DNA of 12,068 nucleotides from Candidatus Nitrosopumilus sp. GTDB taxonomy: Archaea; Thermoproteota; Nitrososphaeria; Nitrososphaerales; Nitrosopumilaceae. Under the pieces are notes generated by a model that saw nothing but the letters and a program-made list of their open reading frames with translations, was not told the origin of the DNA and searched no databases. This document shows positions 1-6,155 of this stretch, in pieces. Position 1 is the first letter of the stretch. Every line of letters starts with the position of its first letter. The translations under genes and the position numbers were made by a program. The stretch is from positions 1 through 12,068 of the forward strand of contig DAOWGL010000044.1 of NCBI GenBank assembly GCA_030637455.1. The letters are read 5' to 3'.

Positions 1-858
1 AGTGCAATTTTTGATACAAGAAAACTAGGTTATACTAGCTCTTTAGTAGCTATGGAAATTGAATCTGACAAATTAGATTATGTTGCAAGCAAAATTAATC
101 TTCATCCTGGTGTAAGTCATAACTACGAACGTGAACATCAATTCAACCTCTGGTTTACTTTAGCAGTCCCCCCAGGTGCTGATTTGAAAGCTGAACTTGA
201 AAAATTCAATGTTCTAAAAGGAATTAAAAAAGTTAGAATGCTTCCAACTTTACAATTATTCAAAATTGGTGTTAAACTTGACATGGTAGATGACAAGAAA
301 CATGACATTGCACCAAGTGAAGAGAAAAAAGAAATTAAAAATATTGAGTTTATCCCAACTGAACAAGATAAAGACTTTATTCGTGAATTGCAAAAAGATA
401 TGGACATTATTGATGAACCTTTTGTTCTTGCAGCAAAAAATCTCGGAATAACTGAAAATGAATTATTTGAAAAAATGAAACATTATGAAGATATTGGTGT
501 CATGCGAAGATTTGCTGCAATCTTGAGACATCGACAAGTAGGATTTACTGCAAATGGTATGATTGTATGGAAAGTTCCTGAAGATCGAATTAAACAAGTT
601 GGTGAAACATTAGGCTCATTCCCACAGGTAAGTCATTGTTATGAGAGACCTACATATGCTGATTGGCCTTACAATGTTTTTTCAATGATTCATTGCAAAA
701 CTCAAGACGAGGCATATGAAGTGGCAAAAACTATCCAAGATCAAATTAATGTAGATGAGTACGATATTCTTTTCAGCTCTCGTGAATTCAAAAAAACACG
801 GGTTGAATATTTTGTAGAAAATTCATTTAGTTTAGAAGAAACACTTTCAGCATCTTAA
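1..858 (+). CDS. ahbAB: Siroheme decarboxylase, fused AhbA-AhbB type (5' partial)
   Basis: The frame is open from base 1, so the start lies upstream and 285 codons are visible. Siroheme decarboxylase removes two acetate carboxyls from siroheme to give didecarboxysiroheme in the archaeal siroheme-dependent heme pathway. The protein holds two Lrp/AsnC-like units. The first is seen only as its ligand domain, from AIFDTRKLGYTS through the HNYERE..FNLWF motif. After a charged linker, a second complete unit follows: a helix-turn-helix (about bases 358-500), the RRFAAILRHRQVGF stretch, and the HCYERP...WPYNVFSMIH motif. In other organisms AhbA and AhbB are separate subunits; here they are one chain. 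Lrp regulators lack the RRFAAILRHR and WPYN motifs, so a transcription factor is unlikely. The stop codon overlaps that of the convergent gene on the other strand. Confidence 0.88.
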   Translation, partial: SAIFDTRKLGYTSSLVAMEIESDKLDYVASKINLHPGVSHNYEREHQFNLWFTLAVPPGADLKAELEKFNVLKGIKKVRMLPTLQLFKIGVKLDMVDDKKHDIAPSEEKKEIKNIEFIPTEQDKDFIRELQKDMDIIDEPFVLAAKNLGITENELFEKMKHYEDIGVMRRFAAILRHRQVGFTANGMIVWKVPEDRIKQVGETLGSFPQVSHCYERPTYADWPYNVFSMIHCKTQDEAYEVAKTIQDQINVDEYDILFSSREFKKTRVEYFVENSFSLEETLSAS

Positions 859-1193
859 ATCTCATTTTTATCGTGTCCAACGACATGTATTGTACAAAAG
901 TATTGATCATTCATGTTGCAATAGTATGTGGAATCATTTCCGCATTTTTTACATGGTGGTTTTTCATCCAGTTCTGATAATCTGGTGTGGTATACCTTAC
1001 TTCTAGGAGTAATGTTTGAGTTTTTGTAAATTCTCGTTAAATTTGAATAATATTCTAATTCTTCAGGATTTAGCTCCTGTTCTTTTTTGATTTTTTTAAT
1101 CATGGACTCCCATTTTTTATATTTGCCAATTTTGGCTAGTTTCATTTTTTCAATAATTTCTAACGTTTTTTCTACGTCTATCGGATTATCCAT
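855..1193 (-). CDS. Small B-box-like zinc-binding protein, function unknown
   Basis: The 112-residue protein starts at ATG 1193. Residues 1-60 are charged and helical, rich in Lys and Glu. Residues 78-112 carry a probable zinc site: C81-x2-C84-x7-C92-x7-C100-x2-H103-x3-H107. The ligand spacing resembles a B-box zinc finger, although binding of one or two zinc ions cannot be decided here. No catalytic motif is visible. It lies 7 bases downstream of the aldo/keto reductase in the same direction and has no clear Shine-Dalgarno sequence, so it may be co-transcribed with that gene. Its TAA stop shares bases with the TAA of the convergent ahbAB gene (TTAA at 855-858). I infer a regulatory or protein-binding role at most. 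It could also be a DNA- or RNA-binding zinc ribbon. Confidence 0.72.
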   Translation of the reverse strand: MDNPIDVEKTLEIIEKMKLAKIGKYKKWESMIKKIKKEQELNPEELEYYSNLTRIYKNSNITPRSKVYHTRLSELDEKPPCKKCGNDSTYYCNMNDQYFCTIHVVGHDKNEI

Positions 1194-1200
1194 TTACAAA

Positions 1201-2199
1201 TTAACTTGCTTGTGGCGTTGCTTTTAATTCGTATGAAGGCCAAGAATTGTACAACTCTTCAACTTCTTTCATATCAGAGTCTGAAATGTATTTTCCATCT
1301 GACATTTGAGCATAATTTACAACCTCTTCTTCACTAATCATTGTTGGAAGTACTGTTGCAAACCCTTTCTTTGTCATCATGAATTTCATTGCAAATTCTG
1401 TAACGCTTAAACCGTTTCTGTCTGCAATTGGTTTGAATTGTTCAACTTTTTCTAATGATGCTTTGAGCCATTCTCTTTTTCTAACTGATCTATGATCATT
1501 ATCATCAAATTTTGTGTCTGCATTAACTTTTCCAGTTAGAATTCCTGATGCTTCTGGAACTCTAACTAGTATCCCGACATCTTTTTCTTCAGCTTTTTTC
1601 ATTAATTCATTTCCTGGTGTTTGTTCTAGAATATTGTAAACTGTTTGAACTGCACTAAGATTTGGCTTATCCATTGCTTCCAACCCTTCTTGTGTCCATC
1701 CAATTGCAGGGCCTAACGCAATTTGATATGTTTTGATTGAACCATCTTTGATAAAACTATCGAGTAAATTGAATATTGAATCATCTCTTACATCTTTTAG
1801 CTTTGGATTGTGTACTCCATACATGTCAAGATGATCTGTTTGCAATCTTTCTAAACTATTTCTTAATGCCATTCTAGTATAATCTTCATCAAACTTTTGT
1901 GGAAGTTCTTTATGTCCTATTTGTTCAACATTTCTAAAATCATAACCGTATTTTGTTGAAATAACAACCTCGTCTCTCATATCTTTGAAGACTTCACCAA
2001 TTAGTTTTTCACTTAATCCTTTGCCGTACAAGTCTCCTGTTTCAAAGAAATTAATTCCTACATCGTATGCTTTTTTGAGCATTCTTTTTGCTTCATCCTC
2101 TTCAATTTTTTTGCCCCACCAATCAAGAGCAATTGCCCATGCTCCAAAACCTACTTCTGATATTTTGATATCTGTTTTACCTAGTTTATTGTACTTCAA
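1201..2199 (-). CDS. Aldo/keto reductase family oxidoreductase
   Basis: The 332-residue protein has the length and motif order of an (alpha/beta)8 NAD(P)H-dependent aldo/keto reductase. Visible motifs are the N-terminal hairpin KLGKTDIKISEVGFG, the FFETGDLYG segment, ISTKYG, the YGVHNP strand, and a C-terminal cofactor region (VLPTMISEEEVVNYA). The catalytic tetrad maps to E53, Y58, K83 and H130. The usual Asp is therefore Glu, a change I recall from other AKR subgroups. Substrate is unknown, probably a small aldehyde or ketone. The start codon is TTG at 2199; no in-frame ATG lies just upstream, and the hairpin begins at residue 3, as in relatives. No good TATA box sits at the usual 25-26 nt distance. 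The zinc protein gene follows after 7 bases. Confidence 0.9.
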   Translation of the reverse strand: MKYNKLGKTDIKISEVGFGAWAIALDWWGKKIEEDEAKRMLKKAYDVGINFFETGDLYGKGLSEKLIGEVFKDMRDEVVISTKYGYDFRNVEQIGHKELPQKFDEDYTRMALRNSLERLQTDHLDMYGVHNPKLKDVRDDSIFNLLDSFIKDGSIKTYQIALGPAIGWTQEGLEAMDKPNLSAVQTVYNILEQTPGNELMKKAEEKDVGILVRVPEASGILTGKVNADTKFDDNDHRSVRKREWLKASLEKVEQFKPIADRNGLSVTEFAMKFMMTKKGFATVLPTMISEEEVVNYAQMSDGKYISDSDMKEVEELYNSWPSYELKATPQAS

Positions 2200-2285
2200 A
2201 ACTATTTTTTGGATTGAAATTTCATCATTTATGTTTATCCAAGATTTGCACCTATGATATTTGATTTTTAAATTACCTGAAGGTT

Positions 2286-2960
2286 TTATCCTAAACTAGA
2301 AATCAATGGAACTAAGTCTTTTTTAACACACACAATCATCGGAATGTCGTTTTTTACATATGTGGAGACTTGGGTTTCTCGTAAATCCATGATTAGATCT
2401 TGGAAATCTCTGATATCATCTACTTCAAATGCTAACATGAAATCTTCATCATGTATTCCAAAGGAGTATGTTGTATTGAGAACAATCTGTGGGTATTTTT
2501 TACTTACTTCAATATGTTCATCCATAATTTCCTGACGTTTTTCTTTAGGAAGTAAATACCATTCTCGTGTTTTTGTAAATGGATAAACTATGACGTGTTT
2601 TTTTGGATCATTTCCTGTAAGAAACCCATGTGCCTTTTGTTCTTGTACGTAAAGAGAAGGTCTTGTACATGACAAATATGTCCTTGATGGAATTATGTAT
2701 TTTCCAAAAACTGTTTTGTATAATTTTTCAATGACTACTTGAATTTCTTCAACTGTTTTGGCTGCAAACCAAAATAGAAAATCAGCGTCATCTCTTAATC
2801 CCAAATTTGAATATGTTCTATACATAATTCCTGAATTATTCATTACATTTTCAACTTCTTTTGCAGATTCTTCTTTAGCTAGATCTGCCATCCATCTCCA
2901 TTTAGGATCAACTTTGAAAAATGAGAAATTAAAATAATATTGATTATTTTCTTCTGACAT
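2286..2960 (-). CDS. Chlorite dismutase/HemQ-family protein, possible coproheme decarboxylase
   Basis: Residue numbers count from ATG 2966 (226 aa). I place the start at the third codon, ATG 2960 (224 aa), because the TATA box is centred 26 nt before it. The C-terminal half matches the Cld/ChdC fold: YPFTK (Y128, K132), REWYLLP, then DEH with proximal heme ligand H151, N164 thirteen residues later, and TYSFG. From memory, Geobacillus ChdC has Y145, K149, H172 and Q185. The Tyr-Lys spacing (4) and His-to-distal spacing (13) are the same here, and the Tyr-His gap is shorter by a four-residue loop. True chlorite dismutases have Arg at the distal position; this protein has Asn, which argues against chlorite dismutation. 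ChdC decarboxylates coproheme to heme b. The nearby ahbAB gene makes that role attractive, but it is inferred. Confidence 0.82.
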   Translation of the reverse strand: MSEENNQYYFNFSFFKVDPKWRWMADLAKEESAKEVENVMNNSGIMYRTYSNLGLRDDADFLFWFAAKTVEEIQVVIEKLYKTVFGKYIIPSRTYLSCTRPSLYVQEQKAHGFLTGNDPKKHVIVYPFTKTREWYLLPKEKRQEIMDEHIEVSKKYPQIVLNTTYSFGIHDEDFMLAFEVDDIRDFQDLIMDLRETQVSTYVKNDIPMIVCVKKDLVPLISSLG

Positions 2961-2982
2961 ATCCATCTCAATTTTGAAACCC

Positions 2983-2990
2983 TATTTAAA
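2983..2990 (-). promoter_or_regulatory. TATA box of the HemQ-like gene
   Basis: TTTAAATA on the minus strand is centred about 26 nt before ATG 2960 and about 20 nt before ATG 2966. This spacing predicts a leaderless transcript beginning at the downstream ATG. Confidence 0.6.
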
Positions 2991-3005
2991 CAAAAACTAG
3001 ATTCT

Positions 3006-3218
3006 CTATTCTAGAATCTCGATAATTTTTTCTGATGATTTATGCCCTGACTTTATTTGTACAAGTGCAGTGGACATTTTGAAATGTTTTGCAATTTTTT
3101 TAATGATTTCTTTATTTGCCTCTCCTTTAATCGGCTTTGATTTTATTCCAATTGTAATTTCATCATTAATTATCTCTAAAACTTCTTTAGAAAATTCAAC
3201 ATGTACTTTGTAAATCAA
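3006..3218 (-). CDS. DUF167 (YggU/UPF0235) family protein
   Basis: The 70-residue protein shows the DUF167 signature: a strand-rich N-terminus, then IKSKPIKGEANKEIIKKIAKHF (residues 26-47) and the IKSGHKSSEKII segment (55-66). The family is small (about 70-100 residues), alpha/beta, and found in all domains; its biochemical role is not established as far as I know. The start is TTG at 3218. The first strand (MIYKVHVEF) begins immediately after it, so no upstream extension is needed. An AT-rich box centred 25 nt upstream sits across the 3' end of sufC, so the gene may have its own leaderless transcript as well as read-through from sufC, 34 bases upstream. Confidence 0.83.
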   Translation of the reverse strand: MIYKVHVEFSKEVLEIINDEITIGIKSKPIKGEANKEIIKKIAKHFKMSTALVQIKSGHKSSEKIIEILE

Positions 3219-3239
3219 TGGTTTTTTTGAATATTCTTT

Positions 3240-3248
3240 TAGTTAAAA
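3240..3248 (-). promoter_or_regulatory. Weak TATA-like box for the DUF167 gene
   Basis: The minus-strand sequence TTTTAACTA is centred about 25 nt before the TTG start at 3218. It is less TATA-like than the other boxes in the window and lies in the sufC-DUF167 gap. Confidence 0.35.
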
Positions 3249-3252
3249 TTGA

Positions 3253-4023
3253 TTAGGCTGATTCTTCTAAAGCCCATTCGTATCCTTCTGCTTCAAGTTT
3301 GTCTGCAAGTGATGCATCACCTGTTTTCAATACTTGGCCTCTAGCAAATACATGAACAAAGTCTAATTTGTCTAAGAATTTTAGAATTCTAGCGTAGTGA
3401 GTGATAATGATAATTGTTGCATCTTTATCTGCAACTTTGCTGATTGCTTGTGCTACTGCTTGTACGGCATCAATATCTAATCCTGAATCTGGTTCATCTA
3501 AAATTGAAACTTTTGGTTTTAAGACTGCCATTTGTAATACTTCAGCACGCTTCTTCTCTCCACCTGAAAATCCTTCATTGAGATATCTTGAGAGGAATTC
3601 TTCTCTTAATCCCACTTTTTCTAAATTTTCTTTAAGATATTTTTGAAATTCTCTAACTGTGATGAATACTTCTCTATTGTCACCTTCAAGTGCTTTACTT
3701 AGAGAGTTGTATGCTGTTCTTAGAAAGTGAGAAAATCCTACACCTGAAACTTCAGTTGGGTATTGAAATCCTAAGAATAATCCTTTCTTTGCTCTTTCAT
3801 CTGCTGATAAATCTAAAATGCTTTCACCATCTAACAAAATATCTCCTTTTGTGACTTCGTATTTTGGATGTGCAAGTAATGTGTATGCTAGTGTACTTTT
3901 TCCTGAACCGTTTGGTCCCATAATGGCATGTACTTCTCCTGGCCCTGTTTTCAAATTGACCCCTTTTAGAATCTCTTTACCTTCTCTAGATACGTGAAGA
4001 TCTTTGATTTCTAGTACTACCAT
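3253..4023 (-). CDS. sufC: SufC, Fe-S cluster assembly ATPase
   Basis: SufC is the cytoplasmic ABC-type ATPase that works with SufB and SufD to build Fe-S clusters. The 256-residue protein has full family length and all ATPase motifs: Walker A GPNGSGKST (36-44), Q-loop Q87 in FLGFQYP, signature FSGGEKKR (152-159), Walker B VSILDEP (172-178), D-loop SGLD (180-183) and H-loop H209. FSGGEKKRAEVLQM and DEPDSGLDID are characteristic of SufC rather than of membrane ABC transporters, and no permease gene is adjacent. sufB and sufD are not in the window. ATG 4023 is supported by a strong TATA box about 26 nt upstream, which predicts a leaderless mRNA. Confidence 0.96.
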   Translation of the reverse strand: MVVLEIKDLHVSREGKEILKGVNLKTGPGEVHAIMGPNGSGKSTLAYTLLAHPKYEVTKGDILLDGESILDLSADERAKKGLFLGFQYPTEVSGVGFSHFLRTAYNSLSKALEGDNREVFITVREFQKYLKENLEKVGLREEFLSRYLNEGFSGGEKKRAEVLQMAVLKPKVSILDEPDSGLDIDAVQAVAQAISKVADKDATIIIITHYARILKFLDKLDFVHVFARGQVLKTGDASLADKLEAEGYEWALEESA

Positions 4024-4045
4024 GTTTCGATTTGTTTTGATTCTC

Positions 4046-4053
4046 TATATAAT
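4046..4053 (-). promoter_or_regulatory. TATA box of sufC
   Basis: The minus strand reads ATTATATA, centred about 26 nt before ATG 4023. No Shine-Dalgarno sequence precedes the ATG, so a leaderless transcript is predicted. Confidence 0.65.
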
Positions 4054-4090
4054 ACCGACGAAATTTAGCTAATCCTAATCGTAATGCTGA

Positions 4091-4106
4091 ATAATAAAAT
4101 GAAAAA
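4091..4106 (-). terminator. T-rich terminator after tfb
   Basis: Downstream of the tfb stop the minus strand reads CCCC followed by TTTTTC and TTTTATTATT. T-runs of this kind are typical archaeal termination signals. No stem-loop is apparent. Confidence 0.45.
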
Positions 4107-4117
4107 GGGGTGTGTAA

Positions 4118-5074
4118 TTAGTTGGCCAGAGATTGTCTCAAAGAAATTTTGAGTTTATAGCATGTTAGAATTTCTTTACATCTATTTCTGATAGTGACTT
4201 CTGTAACTCCTGCGATACTTGAAACGTCTCTTTGTAGGACATTTTGACCAAGTAGAACTGATGCTACATACAGATATGCTGCGGCTATACCGTTTGGTGC
4301 CTTTCCGTCAGAAATACTGCTGTCTTTAGTTTTTTCTGCAATTTCTAAGGCTAGTCTTTCAACTCTTACCTCAGTTTGCGTCATGTTTGCTATCTTTGAG
4401 ATGTATTTGTCCATGGTTACAACTGGGGCGTGTAATTGTCCCATTTCCATTACCATGGTTCGATAGTATCTAGCTGCAAGTTTTGTTTTTGATTTAACAT
4501 CTTTTGCTGGACAAATTCCTCGGCAAATTTCTTCTAATGATCTTACTACTTCACATTGTTTGCATGCCATGTAAATTGTAGCTGCGGTAATGCTTACTAC
4601 TGATTTTCCCTTCACATCAACATGTCCATCCAAGTTTCTGTATATCATAGATGCAGTTTCCAACACATTCTTTGAAAGATTTAGACCGTCACATGTTTCA
4701 CCCATTTTTGTTAAAACATTTGCTAATCTTCTCTCTCTTGGTGAGGAAACGCGTACTCTTTGTTGCCACTTTCTGAGATTGTTCATTTGATTTGCGACAC
4801 CGTGGTTGATTGTTTTTCCACTATAGTCTTTTGAACTGATTGATATCTCAGTAGTTATTCCCAAATCATGTTGGGAATAAGTTGTTTGTCCTGTTGCTCT
4901 TGCTAGCTTCATCTTGTCTTCGAAGTTTGAGCTTATTGTTTCTGGACCAAAATCTGCAATCTGATCATCGACTACAACGCCGCAACCAGAACAGATAATT
5001 TCACCATTCTGCATGTCATCTACTAATGTAGATTTACATTCAGGACAGTTTTGTTTTTCTAGTATGTTCATCAT
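4118..5074 (-). CDS. tfb: Transcription initiation factor TFB (TFIIB homologue)
   Basis: TFB joins TBP on the TATA box and recruits archaeal RNA polymerase. The 318-residue protein shows the full layout. An N-terminal zinc ribbon has C10, C13, C28 and C31. A B-reader/linker region follows (about 45-110). The first cyclin repeat (about 113-205) includes KSVVSITAATIYMACK, and the second (about 215-308) includes GKAPNGIAAAYLYVAS and the GVTEVTIRNRCKEI recognition helix. It is the second gene of an operon with gar1: its ATG overlaps the gar1 stop in ATGA, and an AGGAG lies 6 nt before the ATG. A second Met codon directly follows the first. Thaumarchaeota often encode several TFBs, so this is one paralogue. 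Confidence 0.96.
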   Translation of the reverse strand: MMNILEKQNCPECKSTLVDDMQNGEIICSGCGVVVDDQIADFGPETISSNFEDKMKLARATGQTTYSQHDLGITTEISISSKDYSGKTINHGVANQMNNLRKWQQRVRVSSPRERRLANVLTKMGETCDGLNLSKNVLETASMIYRNLDGHVDVKGKSVVSITAATIYMACKQCEVVRSLEEICRGICPAKDVKSKTKLAARYYRTMVMEMGQLHAPVVTMDKYISKIANMTQTEVRVERLALEIAEKTKDSSISDGKAPNGIAAAYLYVASVLLGQNVLQRDVSSIAGVTEVTIRNRCKEILTCYKLKISLRQSLAN

Positions 5075-5337
5075 TTTTTTCTCCTAAATTTTTTTGGTTT
5101 GTTAGCAGGAGATTCTTCAGTGGCGTAAACTTTTTTGCCAATAAATTTTTGAATATTGTTTGTTAATGGCGTTGCTGATGCAAACGGCCTACTTATTGGA
5201 CCTATCAGTTCATTTACTTTTGCAACTCTAGTTCCCGTTTTGTCACAGAGTATCTGTCCTTCAACTAATTCTGTTGATAGTTGAATGATTACCCTGCCAC
5301 TACCGGCTAGGTGCATTATTTCGCCTACCTCCTGCAA
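5071..5337 (-). CDS. gar1: H/ACA snoRNP protein Gar1
   Basis: Gar1 is a core protein of the H/ACA ribonucleoprotein that pseudouridylates rRNA, where it binds the Cbf5 catalytic subunit. The 88-residue protein shows the small Gar1 beta-barrel: VGEIMHLAGSGRVIIQ, DKTGTRVAKVNELIGPISRPFASA and FIGKKVYA, then a basic tail (KPKKFRRKK). The TTG start at 5337 is preferred because residues 1-8 align with the start of Pyrococcus Gar1 (MKRLGKVLH, from memory). The alternative is ATG 5316 (81 residues), preceded by GGAGGT at 10 nt, but that start would lose half of the first strand. The stop overlaps the tfb ATG. Linkage of gar1 and tfb is, as I recall, seen in many archaea and supports both assignments. 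Confidence 0.88.
   Translation of the reverse strand: MQEVGEIMHLAGSGRVIIQLSTELVEGQILCDKTGTRVAKVNELIGPISRPFASATPLTNNIQKFIGKKVYATEESPANKPKKFRRKK
5081..5087 (-). promoter_or_regulatory. Shine-Dalgarno site of tfb
   Basis: TTAGGAG on the minus strand lies inside the 3' end of gar1, 6 nt before the tfb ATG. It fits independent initiation on an operon-internal gene and confirms the 5074 start. Confidence 0.7.
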
Positions 5338-5360
5338 TTAGATATCCTAATCATTGTATT

Positions 5361-5371
5361 CTTATCATATA
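5361..5371 (-). promoter_or_regulatory. Candidate TATA box of gar1-tfb
   Basis: The minus strand reads TATATGATAAG in the 69-bp gap between srp19 and gar1. Depending on which bases form the box, the predicted start site lies at the TTG 5337 or a few bases before it. Confidence 0.45.
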
Positions 5372-5406
5372 CTCCTGTCAACATTACTTTAGCTAAGAGC
5401 TAGAAT

Positions 5407-5706
5407 TCATTTTGATTGCTTTGATCTTTTTGCCACTAGCTTTTCTGAAATTTTGTTAAGAATTTTTGTCTTGGAGGATCCTTTTGGCACAATGACGTAC
5501 CCTGACCTTACAAATGGTCTTTTAGGAAATCTTACCTTGTCATCTGACTCTGTAATTTCAAATCCACCAGCTGTTGTTGCATCCATTAATTCTTTTAATG
5601 AAGGATCAAAAACACATTTTTCTAATCCTACTCTTCTACCTTTAGATTTTTTTAAATTCTTGTTAAAATAATCCAGCCAGATTACGACATGCTCGTAATC
5701 TTTCAT
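5407..5706 (-). CDS. srp19: Signal recognition particle protein SRP19
   Basis: SRP19 binds the 7S RNA of the archaeal signal recognition particle and prepares it for SRP54. The 99-residue protein has the family's size and motifs: an N-terminal strand VVIWLDYFNK (7-16), the RNA-contacting basic stretch KKSKGRRVGLEKCV (19-32), the FDPSLKELMDA helix (33-43), and RSGYVIVPKGSSKTK (67-81). A basic tail ends the protein. It starts 1 bp after the rps8e stop and has a strong AAAGGAG sequence 4 nt before its ATG, so it is the second gene of an S8e-SRP19 operon. No T-rich terminator stands out before the gar1 promoter. Confidence 0.93.
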   Translation of the reverse strand: MKDYEHVVIWLDYFNKNLKKSKGRRVGLEKCVFDPSLKELMDATTAGGFEITESDDKVRFPKRPFVRSGYVIVPKGSSKTKILNKISEKLVAKRSKQSK

Positions 5707-5707
5707 T

Positions 5708-6091
5708 TTACTCCTTTAGTAAAATTGCGTTAACGATTCCGTTTTGTCCTGGTTTTGAAACAACTCTACATTTGCCTTCTGCTGTTTCAAGAATTGCACC
5801 TTTTGTAATGATGCCACGTCTTTTGTAATCATTGTTTGTAGCGTTTTCTAATACTTTGATAATTTTTGTTTTCTTTACTTTAGCTTCACCAGTTGCTAAA
5901 TTAACAAAGTCAATTGATTTTAAAGCTGTTTTTTGATTATTACCTCGAATTCTTCTAGTTACTGTAACTTGAGCTCCGTTGATTGCTTCATTTGGATATC
6001 TATCAGTTTCGTATTTTCTTCTAATTCTAAGTGGAACTCTTCTTCCACCAGTAATTTTACTAGTTGCTAAATTCTCTACGGATTTTTTCAC
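5708..6091 (-). CDS. rps8e: 30S ribosomal protein S8e
   Basis: S8e is a small-subunit ribosomal protein of archaea and eukaryotes, absent from bacteria. The 127-residue protein has the typical archaeal length. Its motifs are KITGGRRVPLRIRRKYE (12-28), RRIRGNNQKTALKS (46-59), FVNLATGEAKVKKTKIIKVLEN (62-83), and DYKRRGIITKGAILET (88-103). The start is GTG 6091. A TATAAATT box is centred 26 nt upstream and no Shine-Dalgarno sequence is present, so the mRNA probably begins at this GTG. An upstream ATG start is not available at a sensible distance. It heads a two-gene operon with srp19. Confidence 0.95.
   Translation of the reverse strand: MKKSVENLATSKITGGRRVPLRIRRKYETDRYPNEAINGAQVTVTRRIRGNNQKTALKSIDFVNLATGEAKVKKTKIIKVLENATNNDYKRRGIITKGAILETAEGKCRVVSKPGQNGIVNAILLKE
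5711..5717 (-). promoter_or_regulatory. Shine-Dalgarno site of srp19
   Basis: AAAGGAG on the minus strand lies within the last codons of rps8e, 4 nt before the srp19 ATG at 5706. This is the strongest Shine-Dalgarno match in the window. Confidence 0.75.
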
Positions 6092-6112
6092 GAATGTTGT
6101 CTAAATTACTCT

Positions 6113-6120
6113 AATTTATA
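6113..6120 (-). promoter_or_regulatory. TATA box of rps8e-srp19
   Basis: The minus strand reads TATAAATT, centred about 26 nt before the GTG at 6091. It is among the best TATA matches in the window, as expected for a ribosomal protein gene. Confidence 0.65.
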
Positions 6121-6128
6121 CAAAACGC

Positions 6129-6153
6129 AAAAAATTAGCCTTGAGTTAAAAAA
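6129..6153 (-). terminator. Double T-run terminator after scpB
   Basis: Two runs of six Ts lie on the minus strand (6148-6153 and 6129-6134) just after the scpB stop and before the rps8e TATA box. They are consistent with archaeal intrinsic termination. Confidence 0.45.
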
Positions 6154-6155
6154 TC

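Noticed and set aside
138..407. Minus-strand open frame of 89 codons inside ahbAB
   Set aside because: Ser/Phe/Leu-rich composition typical of the antisense of AT-rich coding DNA; no motif and no promoter.
1..858. Lrp/AsnC transcription regulator
   Set aside because: The HTH and RAM-like folds are shared, but GYTSSLVA, RRFAAILRHRQVGF and HCYERP...WPYN are siroheme-decarboxylase motifs.
2286..2960. True chlorite dismutase
   Set aside because: The distal Arg needed for chlorite chemistry is Asn, and the ChdC-type Tyr/Lys pair is present.
5314..5332. ATG 5316 with an upstream GGAGGT as the gar1 start
   Set aside because: Not excluded, but it would remove residues that match the first strand of archaeal Gar1. 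The GGAGGT is also explained by the codons for Gln-Glu-Val.
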